Source: Micromonospora trifolii (GTDB lineage Bacteria > Actinomycetota > Actinomycetes > Mycobacteriales > Micromonosporaceae). From it: a stretch of 38,639 nucleotides of DNA. Each line of letters starts with the position of its first letter. The first letter of the stretch is position 1. Under the pieces are notes generated by a model. It had not been told where the DNA came from and did not search any database. It saw only the letters and a list, made by a program, of their open reading frames with translations. This document shows, piece by piece, positions 8,801-16,231 of the stretch. The stretch is from NCBI RefSeq assembly GCF_022229005.1, contig NZ_JAKKFD010000033.1, forward strand, positions 1 through 38,639, written 5' to 3'. The translations under genes were made by a program, and so were the position numbers.

Positions 8801-9359
8801 AGTAGTTGTCCTTGCCGAAGATGTCCTGGTAGCTGGCGGCGACCTTGAGGGCCTCGTCGAACTGGCCCAGCCGCAGCCGGGTCTGCACCGCGCCGGACGG
8901 GCAGCCGGTGGTGGCCATGATCCCCTCGGCGTGCTCGGCGATCAGCTCCATGTCCATCCGGGGCCACTTGACGTAGTGCCCCTCCATGGAGGCGCGCGAG
9001 TTGAGGGTGAAGAGGTTCTTCAGGCCCTGCGCGTTCTTCGCCCACATGGTCTTGTGGGTGATCGCGCCGTTACCGGAGATGTCGTCGCTCTTCTGCTCCG
9101 GGCGACCCCACTTGACCCGTGCCTTGTGATAGCGCGACTCCGGCGCCACGTACGCCTCGACGCCCAGGATCGGGGTGATCCCGGCGGCCATCGCCTGGTT
9201 GTAGAAGTCGTTCGCGCCGTGCATGTTGCCGTGGTCGGTGATCGCCACCGCGGACATGCCCAGCCGCTTGGCCTCGGCGAACAGGTCCTTCAGTCGGGCC
9301 GCTCCGTCGAGCATCGAGTACTCGGTGTGCACGTGCAGATGCGCGAACGAATCAGCCAT
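5829..9359 (-). CDS. dnaE: DNA polymerase III subunit alpha (replicative DnaE1)
   Basis: 1176 residues from the ATG at 9359, which gives the family N-terminus MADSFAHLHVHTEYS; a longer in-frame GTG at 9410 adds 17 unlikely residues. The enzyme polymerises DNA at the replication fork. Domains in order: PHP domain (HLHVHTEYSMLDG, then DHGNMHGANDF), the palm with the catalytic pair PDVDIDFDERRRGEV and the third Asp in LLKMDFLGLRN, fingers and the HhH-type thumb region (AFNKAHSAAYG), and a C-terminal OB fold (VTLAGILSGVQRRVTKQGRAW) followed by a tau-binding tail. It is full length for DnaE1 rather than the shorter error-prone DnaE2. Its only obvious ribosome binding signal is a run of G about seven bases upstream. 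Confidence 0.97.
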   Translation of the reverse strand: MADSFAHLHVHTEYSMLDGAARLKDLFAEAKRLGMSAVAITDHGNMHGANDFYNQAMAAGITPILGVEAYVAPESRYHKARVKWGRPEQKSDDISGNGAITHKTMWAKNAQGLKNLFTLNSRASMEGHYVKWPRMDMELIAEHAEGIMATTGCPSGAVQTRLRLGQFDEALKVAASYQDIFGKDNYFLEIMDHGLSIESRVREGLTEIARKLDIPPVVTNDSHYTHEAQATAHDVLLCVQTGSNIDDPNRFRFEGGGYFIKSADQMRAVDSSELWQEGCRNTLLVAEKVDPKGMFEFHNLMPRFPVPEGETEESWFRKETFAGLARRYPNGIPEGHVVQAEYELGVINQMGFPSYFLVVADFIQWAKNQGIAVGPGRGSAAGSLVAYALGITDLDPIQHGLIFERFLNPERVSMPDVDIDFDERRRGEVIKYVTDKWGEDKVAQIATFGTIKAKAAIKDSARVLGFPYAVGDRITKAMPPAVMGKDIPLTGIFDNKHPRYAEAGEIRGLYDSDPDVRKVIDTAKGIEGLIRQTGVHAAGVIMSAEPIIEHIPLTRRDADGAIITQFDYPTCESLGLLKMDFLGLRNLTIIDDAVKNIELNHGRKLDLLGLPLDDKPAYELLARGDTLGVFQLDGGPMRSLLRLMKPDNFEDISAVLALYRPGPMGVDSHTNYALRKNKLQEITPIHPELEEPLREILAPTHGLIVYQEQVQRAAQILAGYTLGQADLLRRAMGKKKKEILDKEFIPFRDGCRERGYSDEAIQAVWDVLVPFAGYAFNKAHSAAYGLVSYWTAYLKAHYPAEYMAGLLTSVGDDKDKMALYLAECRRMRIQVLPPDVNTSAGPFTPVGKDIRFGLAAVRNVGANVVASVMRCREEKGEYADFYDFLSKVDAVVCNKKTIESLIKAGAFDSLDHPRKGLLAVHADAIDAYADVKRKEAVGQYDLFGAGFGDADTGSTTVMPTIGDSEWDKRDKLAFEREMLGLYVSDHPLFGLEHILNAAADTTIASLAEEGAVPDGAVVTLAGILSGVQRRVTKQGRAWASATLEDLAGGVETLFFPNTYEVIGQYIAEDAIVVVKGRVDRRDDTPRIMAMDMSMPDVSTSATNKPVTLTIPVHRCTPPLVEKLKETLVLHPGDTEVHVKLQNGGRTTTLRLGPFRVAATTALMGDLKSVLGPANVS

Positions 9360-9491
9360 GCGTGGCGCCCCCCGGCGGTGTGGATCTTGTTGGTCGGAGC
9401 CGACCGGCACCTACCCTACCGAGGTGATCTCGGCGGCTCCACCGTCCGCGCCGAGGGTGGCCCTCGTCTCCTGATCGCCCCCGGGTGCGCC

Positions 9492-9503
9492 TAGTCTCGG
9501 AGG
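9492..9503 (+). promoter_or_regulatory. Leaderless-type promoter of the YciO-like gene
   Basis: TAGTCT (9492-9497) is followed after six bases by the ATG at 9504. GGAGG directly touches the ATG, too close to act as a ribosome binding site. The spacing places transcription initiation at the start codon. Confidence 0.5.
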
Positions 9504-10124
9504 ATGGCGAGGTACTACGACGTACACCCGGAGAACCCACAGCCCCGGGTCATCGGGCAGGTCGCCGACCTGATCCGCAGCGGTGGGCTGGTCGCCTACC
9601 CGACAGACTCCTGCTACGCGCTCGGCACCCGACTGGGCAACCAGGACGGGCTGGACCGGATCCGGCAGATCCGACATCTCGATGATCGGCACCACTTCAC
9701 GCTGGTCTGCCACGACTTCGCGCAGCTCGGTCAGTTCGTGCAGATCAGCAACTCGGTCTTCCGCCTGGTGAAGGCGTCCACCCCGGGCAGCTACACGTTC
9801 ATCCTGCCGGCCACCCGCGAGGTGCCCCGCCGGATGCTGCACCCGAAGAAGCGGACCGTCGGCGTGCGGGTGCCCCGACACACAGTCACCCAGGCGCTGC
9901 TGGCGGAACTGGCCGAGCCGCTGGTGTCCAGCACGCTGGTGCTGCCCGGCGACGAGGAGCCGATGACCCAGGGCTGGGAGATCAAGGAACGGCTCGACCA
10001 CCAGCTCGACGCGGTGCTCGACGCCGGTGACTGCGGTAAGGAGCCGACGACGGTGATCGACCTGTCCGGGCCCGAGCCGGAGATCCTGCGCCGGGGCGCC
10101 GGGGACGTGTCCCGCTTCGAGTAG
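9504..10124 (+). CDS. YrdC/Sua5-fold protein, YciO type
   Basis: 206 residues, the same length as E. coli YciO. The N-terminal block YYDVHPENPQPRVIGQ, the core GGLVAYPTDSCYALGTR, IRQIRHLDDRHHFTLVC, STPGSYTFILPATREVPRR, KKRTVGVRVPRH and the C-terminal TTVIDLSGPEPEILRRGAGD match YciO closely. The YrdC fold binds ATP, bicarbonate and threonine in TsaC/Sua5, which make threonylcarbamoyl-AMP for tRNA t6A. The YciO branch has the fold, but its in vivo role is uncertain, so I do not assign t6A synthesis to it. It is divergent from dnaE, with about 145 bases between start codons. Confidence 0.88.
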   Translation: MARYYDVHPENPQPRVIGQVADLIRSGGLVAYPTDSCYALGTRLGNQDGLDRIRQIRHLDDRHHFTLVCHDFAQLGQFVQISNSVFRLVKASTPGSYTFILPATREVPRRMLHPKKRTVGVRVPRHTVTQALLAELAEPLVSSTLVLPGDEEPMTQGWEIKERLDHQLDAVLDAGDCGKEPTTVIDLSGPEPEILRRGAGDVSRFE

Positions 10125-10223
10125 TGCGTCGGTTTCGGGTCGGGTGCCGGACGGTACGGGGCCGCTGCTGCGGCACCTGTCCTACGCTCAGGGATCGGCA
10201 CCGGCGAGCATTGGACACCCGGC

Positions 10224-10763
10224 ATGCCCGACGCGGACAGCATCGACGCCCTGGCCCGGTCCGCCGCGCGCGGCGACCCGGCGGCGCTGAACGCCCTGCT
10301 GGTCGCGGTCCGCCCGGAGGTGTTGCGGCTGTGCGCCCGGTTTCTGCCCAACCGGGAGGACGCCGAGGAAGCCTGCCAGGACACACTGCTCGCGCTCGCC
10401 AAAGGCATCACCCGGTTCGAGGGCCGCTCCTCGTTCCGCACCTGGCTGCACCGGCTGACCGCCAACCGGGCCCGCTCGACCTACCGCACGCTGCGCCGCC
10501 GTTGCCGACTGGAGGCCGGCGGCGTCCCGCTGCCCGACCAGCCCGACCCCCGCCGGACCAGCGTGGTCGCGGGCACCCGCCTCGACCTGCTCGACGCCTT
10601 CGACGCGGTGCGCCCCGACCTCGCCGAAGTGGTGGCCCTGCGTGACGTCCTCGGGCTGAGCTACCCCGAGATCGCCGCCCTACTCGACGTACCGGTGGGC
10701 ACTGTGAAGTCCCGCCTGCATTCGGCCCGCCACCAGGTCCGGCAACGACTCGGCAGCGAATGA
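10224..10763 (+). CDS. RNA polymerase sigma factor, sigma-70/ECF type
   Basis: 179 residues. Region 2 covers about 10-80 with FLPNREDAEEACQDTLLALA and the -10 recognition part FEGRSSFRTWLHRLTANRARSTYR. Region 4 covers about 120-175 with LAEVVALRDVLGLSYPEIAALL, then VPVGTVKSRLHSARHQVRQRL, here the -35-binding helix. There is no region 1.1 or 3, as in ECF sigma factors. The gene overlaps the start of a lipoprotein gene by four bases (ATGA). No anti-sigma factor with a zinc motif is adjacent. A -10-like TACGCT is at 10183-10188; the ATG has no strong ribosome binding site, so the start is less certain. Confidence 0.9.
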   Translation: MPDADSIDALARSAARGDPAALNALLVAVRPEVLRLCARFLPNREDAEEACQDTLLALAKGITRFEGRSSFRTWLHRLTANRARSTYRTLRRRCRLEAGGVPLPDQPDPRRTSVVAGTRLDLLDAFDAVRPDLAEVVALRDVLGLSYPEIAALLDVPVGTVKSRLHSARHQVRQRLGSE

Positions 10764-11308
10764 GCCAGGCATCGCTCCGCCGGCTCGGCGTCCTCCTCGC
10801 GGCCACCGTGGGGGTAGCCGCCTGCGGCGGCGGCGACGCCGTCTCGCCACTGCCCGTGCAACCGCCCCTGCCGACCCGTACGACGCCGGCCCCCTCCGCG
10901 ATCGCCGCGACCTCCGCGAGCCCCGCGTCCACCGGGTCGCCGTCCCGACCGCCGCCGACCAGCGCGCGCCCGGCCGCGCCACCGCCCGCACCCACCAGGC
11001 CCAGGGGTACGCCTCGAACGACTCCCCCGCCGACCGACGCGACGCCGGCCTGTCAGGGCGCGGTCCGCTACGACCTGCCGCTCGCCGAGACCGAGATCGA
11101 GCTGCTGAAGTCGCTCTGCTTCGCCACCGGCGCGGTGCTGCGCATCCAGGGCATCGGGCCCGGGCTCGTCACGGTGGACCGCCCGGAGTTGGTCTCCCAG
11201 CAGTATGAGGCCGGCGTGGTGGACATCCGCTTCGTCCGCGCCGGCACTGTCGCCGTGACGATCCCCAAGGACGACCGGGAGCACACCATCACCGTGGTGG
11301 TCCGCTAG
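10760..11308 (+). CDS. Lipoprotein of unknown function coupled to the sigma factor
   Basis: 182 residues. The N-terminus has a basic start, a hydrophobic stretch and the lipobox VAAC, so Cys at about 21 would be lipidated and anchored outside the membrane. Residues 25-95 are a Pro/Ala/Thr/Ser-rich spacer. The C-terminal 85 residues form a compact beta-rich domain with two Cys (ACQGAVRYDLP and LKSLCFATG) that could form a disulfide. I do not recognise a catalytic motif. Its ATGA overlap with the sigma gene suggests co-production, so it may be a signal or anti-sigma partner or simply a co-regulated envelope protein. Its stop codon overlaps that of the convergent LtrA-like gene in a CTAG sequence. 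Confidence 0.75.
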   Translation: MSQASLRRLGVLLAATVGVAACGGGDAVSPLPVQPPLPTRTTPAPSAIAATSASPASTGSPSRPPPTSARPAAPPPAPTRPRGTPRTTPPPTDATPACQGAVRYDLPLAETEIELLKSLCFATGAVLRIQGIGPGLVTVDRPELVSQQYEAGVVDIRFVRAGTVAVTIPKDDREHTITVVVR

Positions 11309-12486
11309 CCGGTGGATCGGCGCCGGGCCCGGATGGACTCGGCGGCGGCGACCCCCAGCAGCACCAGACCGGCGGCGACGCTCACCGCCAGACCGGGCAG
11401 GTGCGCCGCGACCGGAGCGAGAGCGATCGTCACCACGGCACCGACGACGTGCGACAACGGCAACCGCTCGTAGACCGCGTACTCGAGCACCGCGCGACCG
11501 CACAGCACCAGCCCGGCACCGCCCAGGATGAGCGCGACCATCGGGGCGCCCGGCCGCTCGGCGGGATGCTCGATGACCCGTTCGACACCGGCGGCCGTGC
11601 CCACCACCCCGGCGATCATCAGCCAGTGGGCGTACGGGTTGGTCTGCACCAGCCGGGCCGGGTGCGGCGACGACTCGATGGCGGCACGCAGGGTCGCTCC
11701 GGCTCCTCGGGCGTAGCTCCACCAGAGCACCGCGGCCGTGAGGAACGCGGTGCCGAAGGTGGCCACCCGATCCGCCGTGAACGGTTGGTGGCCCAGGCTG
11801 AGGACGCTGACCAGGACCAGCTCACCCAGGGACAGGATGTAGATCTGCTGGTAGCGCTCGGCGAGGTGCTCGGGCACCACCTGGTAGCGCGGCAGAGGCG
11901 CCCGACCGGGAAGCGGAAAGCGCAAACCGAACGCGGTGTAGTCGACAGTCAGCGCGGCCAGCCACAGCGCGAGCCGCCAACCGGGATCGGCCACCAGACC
12001 GCCGACCACCCAGAGGGTCCCCGAGCCGACGTCCCAGATCAGGGCGCGTACCGGACGCTCCTGCTCCGGCCGCCCCCGCAGGAACCAGGCGAGCACCAGC
12101 CCTCGCACCAGGAAGATCACGACCCAGGTACCGCTGAAGATCAACCCGTGGTCGCCGAACGCCGTGGGCAGCGCGGCGGCCATCAGCATCAGGCCGAACA
12201 TGGTGCCCAGGATCAGCAGTGGGATCGGATGCTTGCGAGGGCTGTAACTGTCGGTGATCAGCGTGGTGGTCACCCACACCGCGAACAGTGTCGACAGCAG
12301 GAGCAGCGCCTGGGCGATGCCGGTCCAGCTCTGGTCGGCGGCCATCTTCATCGAGGTCATCGCCAGACCGGCGACCAGGGCGAGGTCGAAGAACAGCTCC
12401 AGCAGATCCGTACGCGGTGATCCGTTCGGCGTGCGGATCGGCGCCGGGCGCGTACCGCCGCTCACCGGCTCGCGCTTCTGGGCCAC
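11305..12486 (-). CDS. LtrA-like (low temperature requirement A) membrane protein
   Basis: 393 residues from the GTG at 12486 (VAQKREPVSGG). The long upstream open frame cannot be coding because it overlaps the kinase gene. The motif LLELFFDLALVAGLAM near residue 30 (usually ELFFDLVFV) is the signature of the LtrA family, and there are about ten to twelve hydrophobic spans. The family was named from Listeria; its biochemical role is not established. The gene follows a Ser/Thr kinase on the same strand with 50 bases between them. It ends tail to tail with the lipoprotein gene, sharing a CTAG tetranucleotide at the stops (11305-11308). Start codon choice is moderately certain. Confidence 0.85.
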   Translation of the reverse strand: MAQKREPVSGGTRPAPIRTPNGSPRTDLLELFFDLALVAGLAMTSMKMAADQSWTGIAQALLLLSTLFAVWVTTTLITDSYSPRKHPIPLLILGTMFGLMLMAAALPTAFGDHGLIFSGTWVVIFLVRGLVLAWFLRGRPEQERPVRALIWDVGSGTLWVVGGLVADPGWRLALWLAALTVDYTAFGLRFPLPGRAPLPRYQVVPEHLAERYQQIYILSLGELVLVSVLSLGHQPFTADRVATFGTAFLTAAVLWWSYARGAGATLRAAIESSPHPARLVQTNPYAHWLMIAGVVGTAAGVERVIEHPAERPGAPMVALILGGAGLVLCGRAVLEYAVYERLPLSHVVGAVVTIALAPVAAHLPGLAVSVAAGLVLLGVAAAESIRARRRSTG

Positions 12487-12536
12487 GCTGACAGCTTCAC
12501 ACCCGGCGCGCCGCCGCCGGGCGGGTTCGGCCGCAC

Positions 12537-13964
12537 CTACCGCAGGCGCACGCCGGCGAGAAGGGTGTCCACGAAGTCGGGCCCGCTGTCCGCGGGCGGG
12601 GCGATCTGCACGTACACCACTGCGGGTCGGCCGGGGTGCAGGGCTGCCGACTCGATGATCTGCGGCCGGCCCCGGTCGCAGCGGTACGCCACAACTGTCC
12701 ACTCGACGCCCACCTGCCGGGTGGCGCGGGCCGGCGCGGGCGTGCACTCGCCGTGCGTACGCTCGGCCAGGAAGCCGGCGGGCGTGGCGCGGGCCGCCGT
12801 GCTGACGGAGAGGCCCACGAACGCGCCGGGCAGGTGGGGGTCGGCGGCCCAGCGGCGGGGTTGCGGCGACATCACCAGCGCCGGTTCGGGTTCGCCGTCG
12901 GCACCGTAGTGACCGGCCCAGGTGGCACCCGTGGCGGACCACCCGGGCGGCAACGTCACGGTCAACGGCCCGGTCGTGTACGTGCCGCCGACCGGCCGAG
13001 CCGACCCGGCGCCACCCGCCTCGGCGCCCAGCGCGCCCACCGCGGCGACGGCCACCACCGCTGCCCCGGCCCGCCGCGACCAGTACCGGCGGCGCGCCCC
13101 CGCCCGGCGTGACGGCTGCCGCCGCACGCGACCGGTCGCCGCAGCCGGAGCGCTCGCGCGGATCAACGCGGCGTGCAGGGTCGCGGCGTCGGGATAGCGG
13201 TCGGCCGGGCGGTGGGCGGTGGCCTGGGCGAGCACCGCCGCCACGGCCGCGGGCACGTCGTCCCGGAGTCGGATCTCCCGAGGGTGCCGAGGCGGATCGG
13301 GCCGGGTCGGGTTCGCGCTCGACGGGTCGGCGGCCAGCAGTCGGATGCCGAGCCGGCCGAGCCCGTACACGTCGGCGCGGGTGTCGACCACAGCGCCCGG
13401 ATCGTCCTGCTCGGGGGCCATGTAGCCCGGGGTGCCGGCCCGGGCGGTCAGCCCGGAGGCGGCGGCGAGCGCCTTGGCGAGGCCGAGGTCGGCGATCAGC
13501 ACCTGTTCCGGCCCGTCGGGGCCTGCGGAGCGGAACAGGATGTTGCCCGGGGTGAGATCGCGGTGCACGACGCCGTGGCGGTGCAGCACGGCGACCCCCG
13601 CGCAGACCTCGCCGAGCAGCCGCAACGCCGTCGGCGCGGGGATCTCGTCAGCGGCCAGCCGGTCGCGCAGGCTGCCCCCGTCCGCCCAGGCCAGAACCGC
13701 GTAGGGGCGGCCGTCGGGCAGCTCACCGACGGCGTGCACCCGGATCAGCCGCTCGTGCTCCAACCGGCGCAGCAGCCGAGCCTCGTCGAGGAAGCGTTCC
13801 CGCACCCGCAGGTCGTGGCTCCAGTTCTCGGCCAGCACCTTGATCGCCACGTGCGCGTCGAGCGCCCGGTCGTAGCCCAGCCAGACCGTCGCGAACGAAC
13901 CGACGCCGAGCAGTCGCGCGATCGCGTAGGGCCCGATCCGCAGTGGAGCCGTCACCGTTGTCAC
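12537..13964 (-). CDS. Membrane-anchored Ser/Thr protein kinase
   Basis: About 475 residues if GTG 13964 is used; GTG 14000 would add 12 residues. The Hanks-type kinase domain has the glycine loop LLGVGSFATVWLGYD, catalytic Lys in HVAIKVL, catalytic loop VVHRDLTPGNILF, the Mg2+ motif as DLG (ADLGLAK) instead of DFG, and GYMAPEQ. A basic juxtamembrane stretch and a single weak hydrophobic segment (AAVVAVAAVGALGAEAGG) follow at about residue 300. The outer C-terminal domain of about 150 residues has LPPGWSATGATW and two Cys (GECTP, YRCDRG). No PASTA repeats are present, so it is not a PknB orthologue. Substrates are unknown. A TACTGT -10 candidate lies at 14002-13997 on its strand, just upstream of the GTG at 13964. 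Confidence 0.88.
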   Translation of the reverse strand: MTTVTAPLRIGPYAIARLLGVGSFATVWLGYDRALDAHVAIKVLAENWSHDLRVRERFLDEARLLRRLEHERLIRVHAVGELPDGRPYAVLAWADGGSLRDRLAADEIPAPTALRLLGEVCAGVAVLHRHGVVHRDLTPGNILFRSAGPDGPEQVLIADLGLAKALAAASGLTARAGTPGYMAPEQDDPGAVVDTRADVYGLGRLGIRLLAADPSSANPTRPDPPRHPREIRLRDDVPAAVAAVLAQATAHRPADRYPDAATLHAALIRASAPAAATGRVRRQPSRRAGARRRYWSRRAGAAVVAVAAVGALGAEAGGAGSARPVGGTYTTGPLTVTLPPGWSATGATWAGHYGADGEPEPALVMSPQPRRWAADPHLPGAFVGLSVSTAARATPAGFLAERTHGECTPAPARATRQVGVEWTVVAYRCDRGRPQIIESAALHPGRPAVVYVQIAPPADSGPDFVDTLLAGVRLR

Positions 13965-14089
13965 CCCCGGCCAGCACGGTCGGTCGGCGTTTCTCTGCAC
14001 AGTAGACCCGGACGATCGGAATCCCGACGAACCGTTGGCCCTGGCCCGGTGACTAACAGGGCAGGAGACCCATCACCGAAGGAGCCACG

Positions 14090-14689
14090 ATGAACCGTCC
14101 CACGATCCTCCTCACCACCGCCGCGTTGGCGCTCGGCACGCTCGTCCCGGCGACCGTCGCCGGCCCGGCGGCGGCAGCGCCACTGACCGGCGGCACCGCG
14201 CCCGCCTCGGCGCGCGGTCCGCTCACCGCCGCCGCCGGGCACAGTCACCCGCAGGTGCTCAGCGTCCGAGGCGTCGGTGTGTACCGCATCGGCGCCAGCC
14301 TGACGTCGCTCACCACCAACGGGCACATCGACTGGACCGTTCCGACCTGCGGCGGGGTGGTGCACGCCGGCGCGACCGGATCCTGGGCCGGCGTGATCCT
14401 GCTGGCCTTCCGCGACGGGCGACTGGTGGAGGTCGGTACGGCCACCGCGCCGCCGCGGTCCTCCGCCGGCGCCACTGTCGGCATGTCCTTCGACGAGTTG
14501 GAGGCGATCTACGGCCGGCGAGGTTCGCTGATCCGCAACGACGCGGGGGACGCCGAGGCGTACCTGGTCCGGGTGGGGTCGCGGGTGGAGCTGTTCACCG
14601 GGCACCCGATCCGGCCGGGGGCGGGCTACTTCCAGGTCGGCCCGGCCAGCTTCGTCGAGCGGAACTTCCGGCAGGGCCCGACCTGCTGA
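14090..14689 (+). CDS. Secreted protein of unknown function
   Basis: 199 residues, ATG with AAGGAG seven bases upstream. Residues 1-32 are a signal peptide (positively charged start, long hydrophobic core, Ala-rich end near AAAAPL). The mature part contains GVYRIGASLTSLTTNG, a TCGGVVHAG segment, GMSFDELEAIYGRRG and a C-terminal GPTC. The two Cys may form a disulfide. The repeating pattern of a short beta-strand core followed by a helix resembles small beta-lactamase-inhibitor-like (BLIP/SmpA) folds, in which GxSxxEV... segments occur, but this is only a suggestion. It is divergent from the kinase gene and followed by a strong terminator, so it is a single-gene unit. Confidence 0.75.
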   Translation: MNRPTILLTTAALALGTLVPATVAGPAAAAPLTGGTAPASARGPLTAAAGHSHPQVLSVRGVGVYRIGASLTSLTTNGHIDWTVPTCGGVVHAGATGSWAGVILLAFRDGRLVEVGTATAPPRSSAGATVGMSFDELEAIYGRRGSLIRNDAGDAEAYLVRVGSRVELFTGHPIRPGAGYFQVGPASFVERNFRQGPTC

Positions 14690-14707
14690 CCTGCTGACTC
14701 TTCCCAG

Positions 14708-14743
14708 GTACGGGGCGTCCGGTGTCGACCGGGCGTCCCGTAC
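14708..14743. terminator. Terminator hairpin after the secreted protein gene
   Basis: Arms 14708-14720 and 14731-14743 pair over 13 positions (two G-U), and the loop continues as GGT-GTCG-ACC, giving a stem of 16 pairs with a four-base loop. It starts 19 bases after the stop codon. No U-tract follows. Confidence 0.7.
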
Positions 14744-14781
14744 GTCGTATCGGTCCGACGGAGGTTGGGCGGACACGATGA

Positions 14782-14819
14782 TGTCTCACTAGACAACACT
14801 GTGTGGCACACAGTATGGT
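14782..14819 (+). promoter_or_regulatory. PadR promoter with two overlapping palindromes
   Basis: -35 TAGACA (14790-14795) and -10 TATGGT (14814-14819) are 18 bases apart. The palindrome ACTGTGT-GGC-ACACAGT (14798-14814) fills the spacer exactly and touches the -10. A second one, TGTCT-CACT-AGACA (14782-14795), covers the -35 and resembles the ATGT-N8-ACAT pattern of PadR sites. The ATG at 14827 is seven bases after the -10, so the mRNA is probably leaderless. Autorepression by the PadR protein is the obvious inference. Confidence 0.6.
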
Positions 14820-14826
14820 GTGACAC

Positions 14827-15168
14827 ATGGTTAGCGAGGACGTTCTACGGACGCACCTACAGGAGTTGCGTCGAGGCACCGTCGTGGTGGCCAGCCTGGT
14901 CGCGCTCCGCCGACCGGACTACGGCTACGCACTGCTGCAACGGCTCACCGACCACGGCTTCCCGGTCGACGCCAACACCCTCTACCCGCTGCTGCGCCGC
15001 CTGGAGGACCAGGGGCTGCTGACCAGCGAGTGGAACACCGAAGAGAGCCGACCGCGCAAGTTCTACCGGACCAGCGACGAGGGCGAGTCGATGCTGAACC
15101 GCCTCCTCGACGACCTCGCCGCCGTGCAGACCTCCATCACCGGGCTGATCCAAGGAGTGGACCGATGA
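14827..15168 (+). CDS. PadR family transcriptional regulator
   Basis: 113 residues. The winged helix covers most of the protein: RRGTVVVASLVALRRPDYGYALLQRL, then the PadR hallmark VDANTLYPLLRRLEDQGLL and the wing SRPRKFYRTSDEGES, each characteristic of the short PadR-s subgroup. A short C-terminal helix serves dimerisation. PadR proteins repress genes until a ligand, often a toxic compound, or an unknown signal releases them. It overlaps the next gene by four bases (ATGA), and this PadR plus membrane-protein pair is a recurrent actinobacterial unit. Two palindromes in its own promoter suggest autoregulation. Confidence 0.92.
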   Translation: MVSEDVLRTHLQELRRGTVVVASLVALRRPDYGYALLQRLTDHGFPVDANTLYPLLRRLEDQGLLTSEWNTEESRPRKFYRTSDEGESMLNRLLDDLAAVQTSITGLIQGVDR

Positions 15169-16115
15169 ACACCCTGACCGACCGCTACCTCGCCGCCACC
15201 CTGCGATCGGTGCCCACCCAGCGCCGCGACGAGATCGCCACCGAGCTGCGGGCCTCCATCGAGGACATGATCGACGACCGCACCGGCGGTGGCGCCGACC
15301 CGACAGTGGCCGAGCGGGAGGTGCTCACCGAGCTGGGCAACCCGGACGTGCTGGCCGCCCGGTACGCCGACCGCCGGTTGCAGCTCATCGGCCCGACCTA
15401 CTACCTGCTCTGGCTGCGGCTGCTGAAACTGCTGCTCAGCTTCATCCCGGCGCTCGTCGGCACTGTCGTCACAGTGGTCGAGGCGGCCGAAGGAGAGGGT
15501 TTCGGGGCCATCGGGCCGGGCATCGTCGCGGCCATGCAGGTGGCCGTGCAGATCACCTTCTGGCTCACCCTGACCTTCGCCATCATCGAGCGCACCCAGA
15601 CGGCGGTGGACGTCCCGGAGTGGACTGTCGACCAGCTGCCCGACGCACCGGTGCGACGAGGCGTCCCCCTCGCCGACACCATCGCATCGGTGATCATGCT
15701 GCTGCTGACCATCGCGTACCTGCCGTTCCAGCACTACCACTCCTGGGTGCGCGGCACCGACGGCGAGAACATCCCGATCCTCGACCCGGCGCTCTGGTCG
15801 TTCTGGCTGCCGGCGCTGATCGTCGTCCTGGCGCTCAGCGTGATCTTCGAGATCGTCAAGTACCGGATGGCGCGCTGGACCTGGACGCTCTTCGGCATCA
15901 GGGCGTTGCTCAACCTGGCGTTCGCGGTGCCGCTGGCGTGGCTGGCGCTCTCCGACCGACTGCTCAACCCGGCACTGGCCGAGCGCCTGAGCTGGGTGGC
16001 GGAGGCAGACAACCGGGACTCCCTCGGCCTGGCCATCGCGGTGGGCGCGGCCGCGATCGTGGTCTGGGACCTGGTCGACACAGCTCGGAAGACCCGCCAG
16101 CAGACGAGCGCGTGA
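15165..16115 (+). CDS. Membrane protein with PadR-partner (HAAS-like) N-terminal domain
   Basis: 316 residues. ATG at 15165 has AAGGAG seven bases upstream and overlaps the PadR stop; a longer frame reading into PadR is a shadow. Residues 1-75 form a helical cytoplasmic domain (YLAATLRSVPTQRRDEIATEL, then VLTELGNPDVLAARYADR), the pattern of the HAAS/permease-prefix domain found beside PadR regulators. At least six hydrophobic spans follow (about 85-105, 115-145, 180-200, 220-245, 255-275 and 290-308). It is probably a signalling or sequestering partner for PadR at the membrane, by analogy to this family; direct function is unknown. Confidence 0.8.
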   Translation: MNTLTDRYLAATLRSVPTQRRDEIATELRASIEDMIDDRTGGGADPTVAEREVLTELGNPDVLAARYADRRLQLIGPTYYLLWLRLLKLLLSFIPALVGTVVTVVEAAEGEGFGAIGPGIVAAMQVAVQITFWLTLTFAIIERTQTAVDVPEWTVDQLPDAPVRRGVPLADTIASVIMLLLTIAYLPFQHYHSWVRGTDGENIPILDPALWSFWLPALIVVLALSVIFEIVKYRMARWTWTLFGIRALLNLAFAVPLAWLALSDRLLNPALAERLSWVAEADNRDSLGLAIAVGAAAIVVWDLVDTARKTRQQTSA

Positions 16116-16132
16116 GCGACACCAGAGTAGGC

Positions 16133-16159
16133 GGCCCGGCGCGTACCCCGCGTCGGGCC
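16133..16159. terminator. Hairpin after the PadR-membrane protein pair
   Basis: Arms 16133-16143 and 16149-16159 (GGCCCGGCGCG with CGCGTCGGGCC, one G-U pair) around a five-base loop. It separates the PadR pair from the two-component genes. Confidence 0.6.
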
Positions 16160-16231
16160 GTCGCCCGTGGTGGTGACCGCGGCGGCCCGCCCGGTTGGAG
16201 GGCCTGGTGGGCGGCGTGGCATCGTTCCCGG

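Noticed and set aside
5727..9494. Long rightward open frames opposite dnaE
   Set aside because: They are complementary to an intact dnaE with all catalytic motifs, and their composition is typical of antisense frames in GC-rich DNA.
12487..12942. N-terminal extension of the LtrA-like protein
   Set aside because: It would overlap the end of the Ser/Thr kinase gene by about 400 bases in another frame and shows no LtrA homology.
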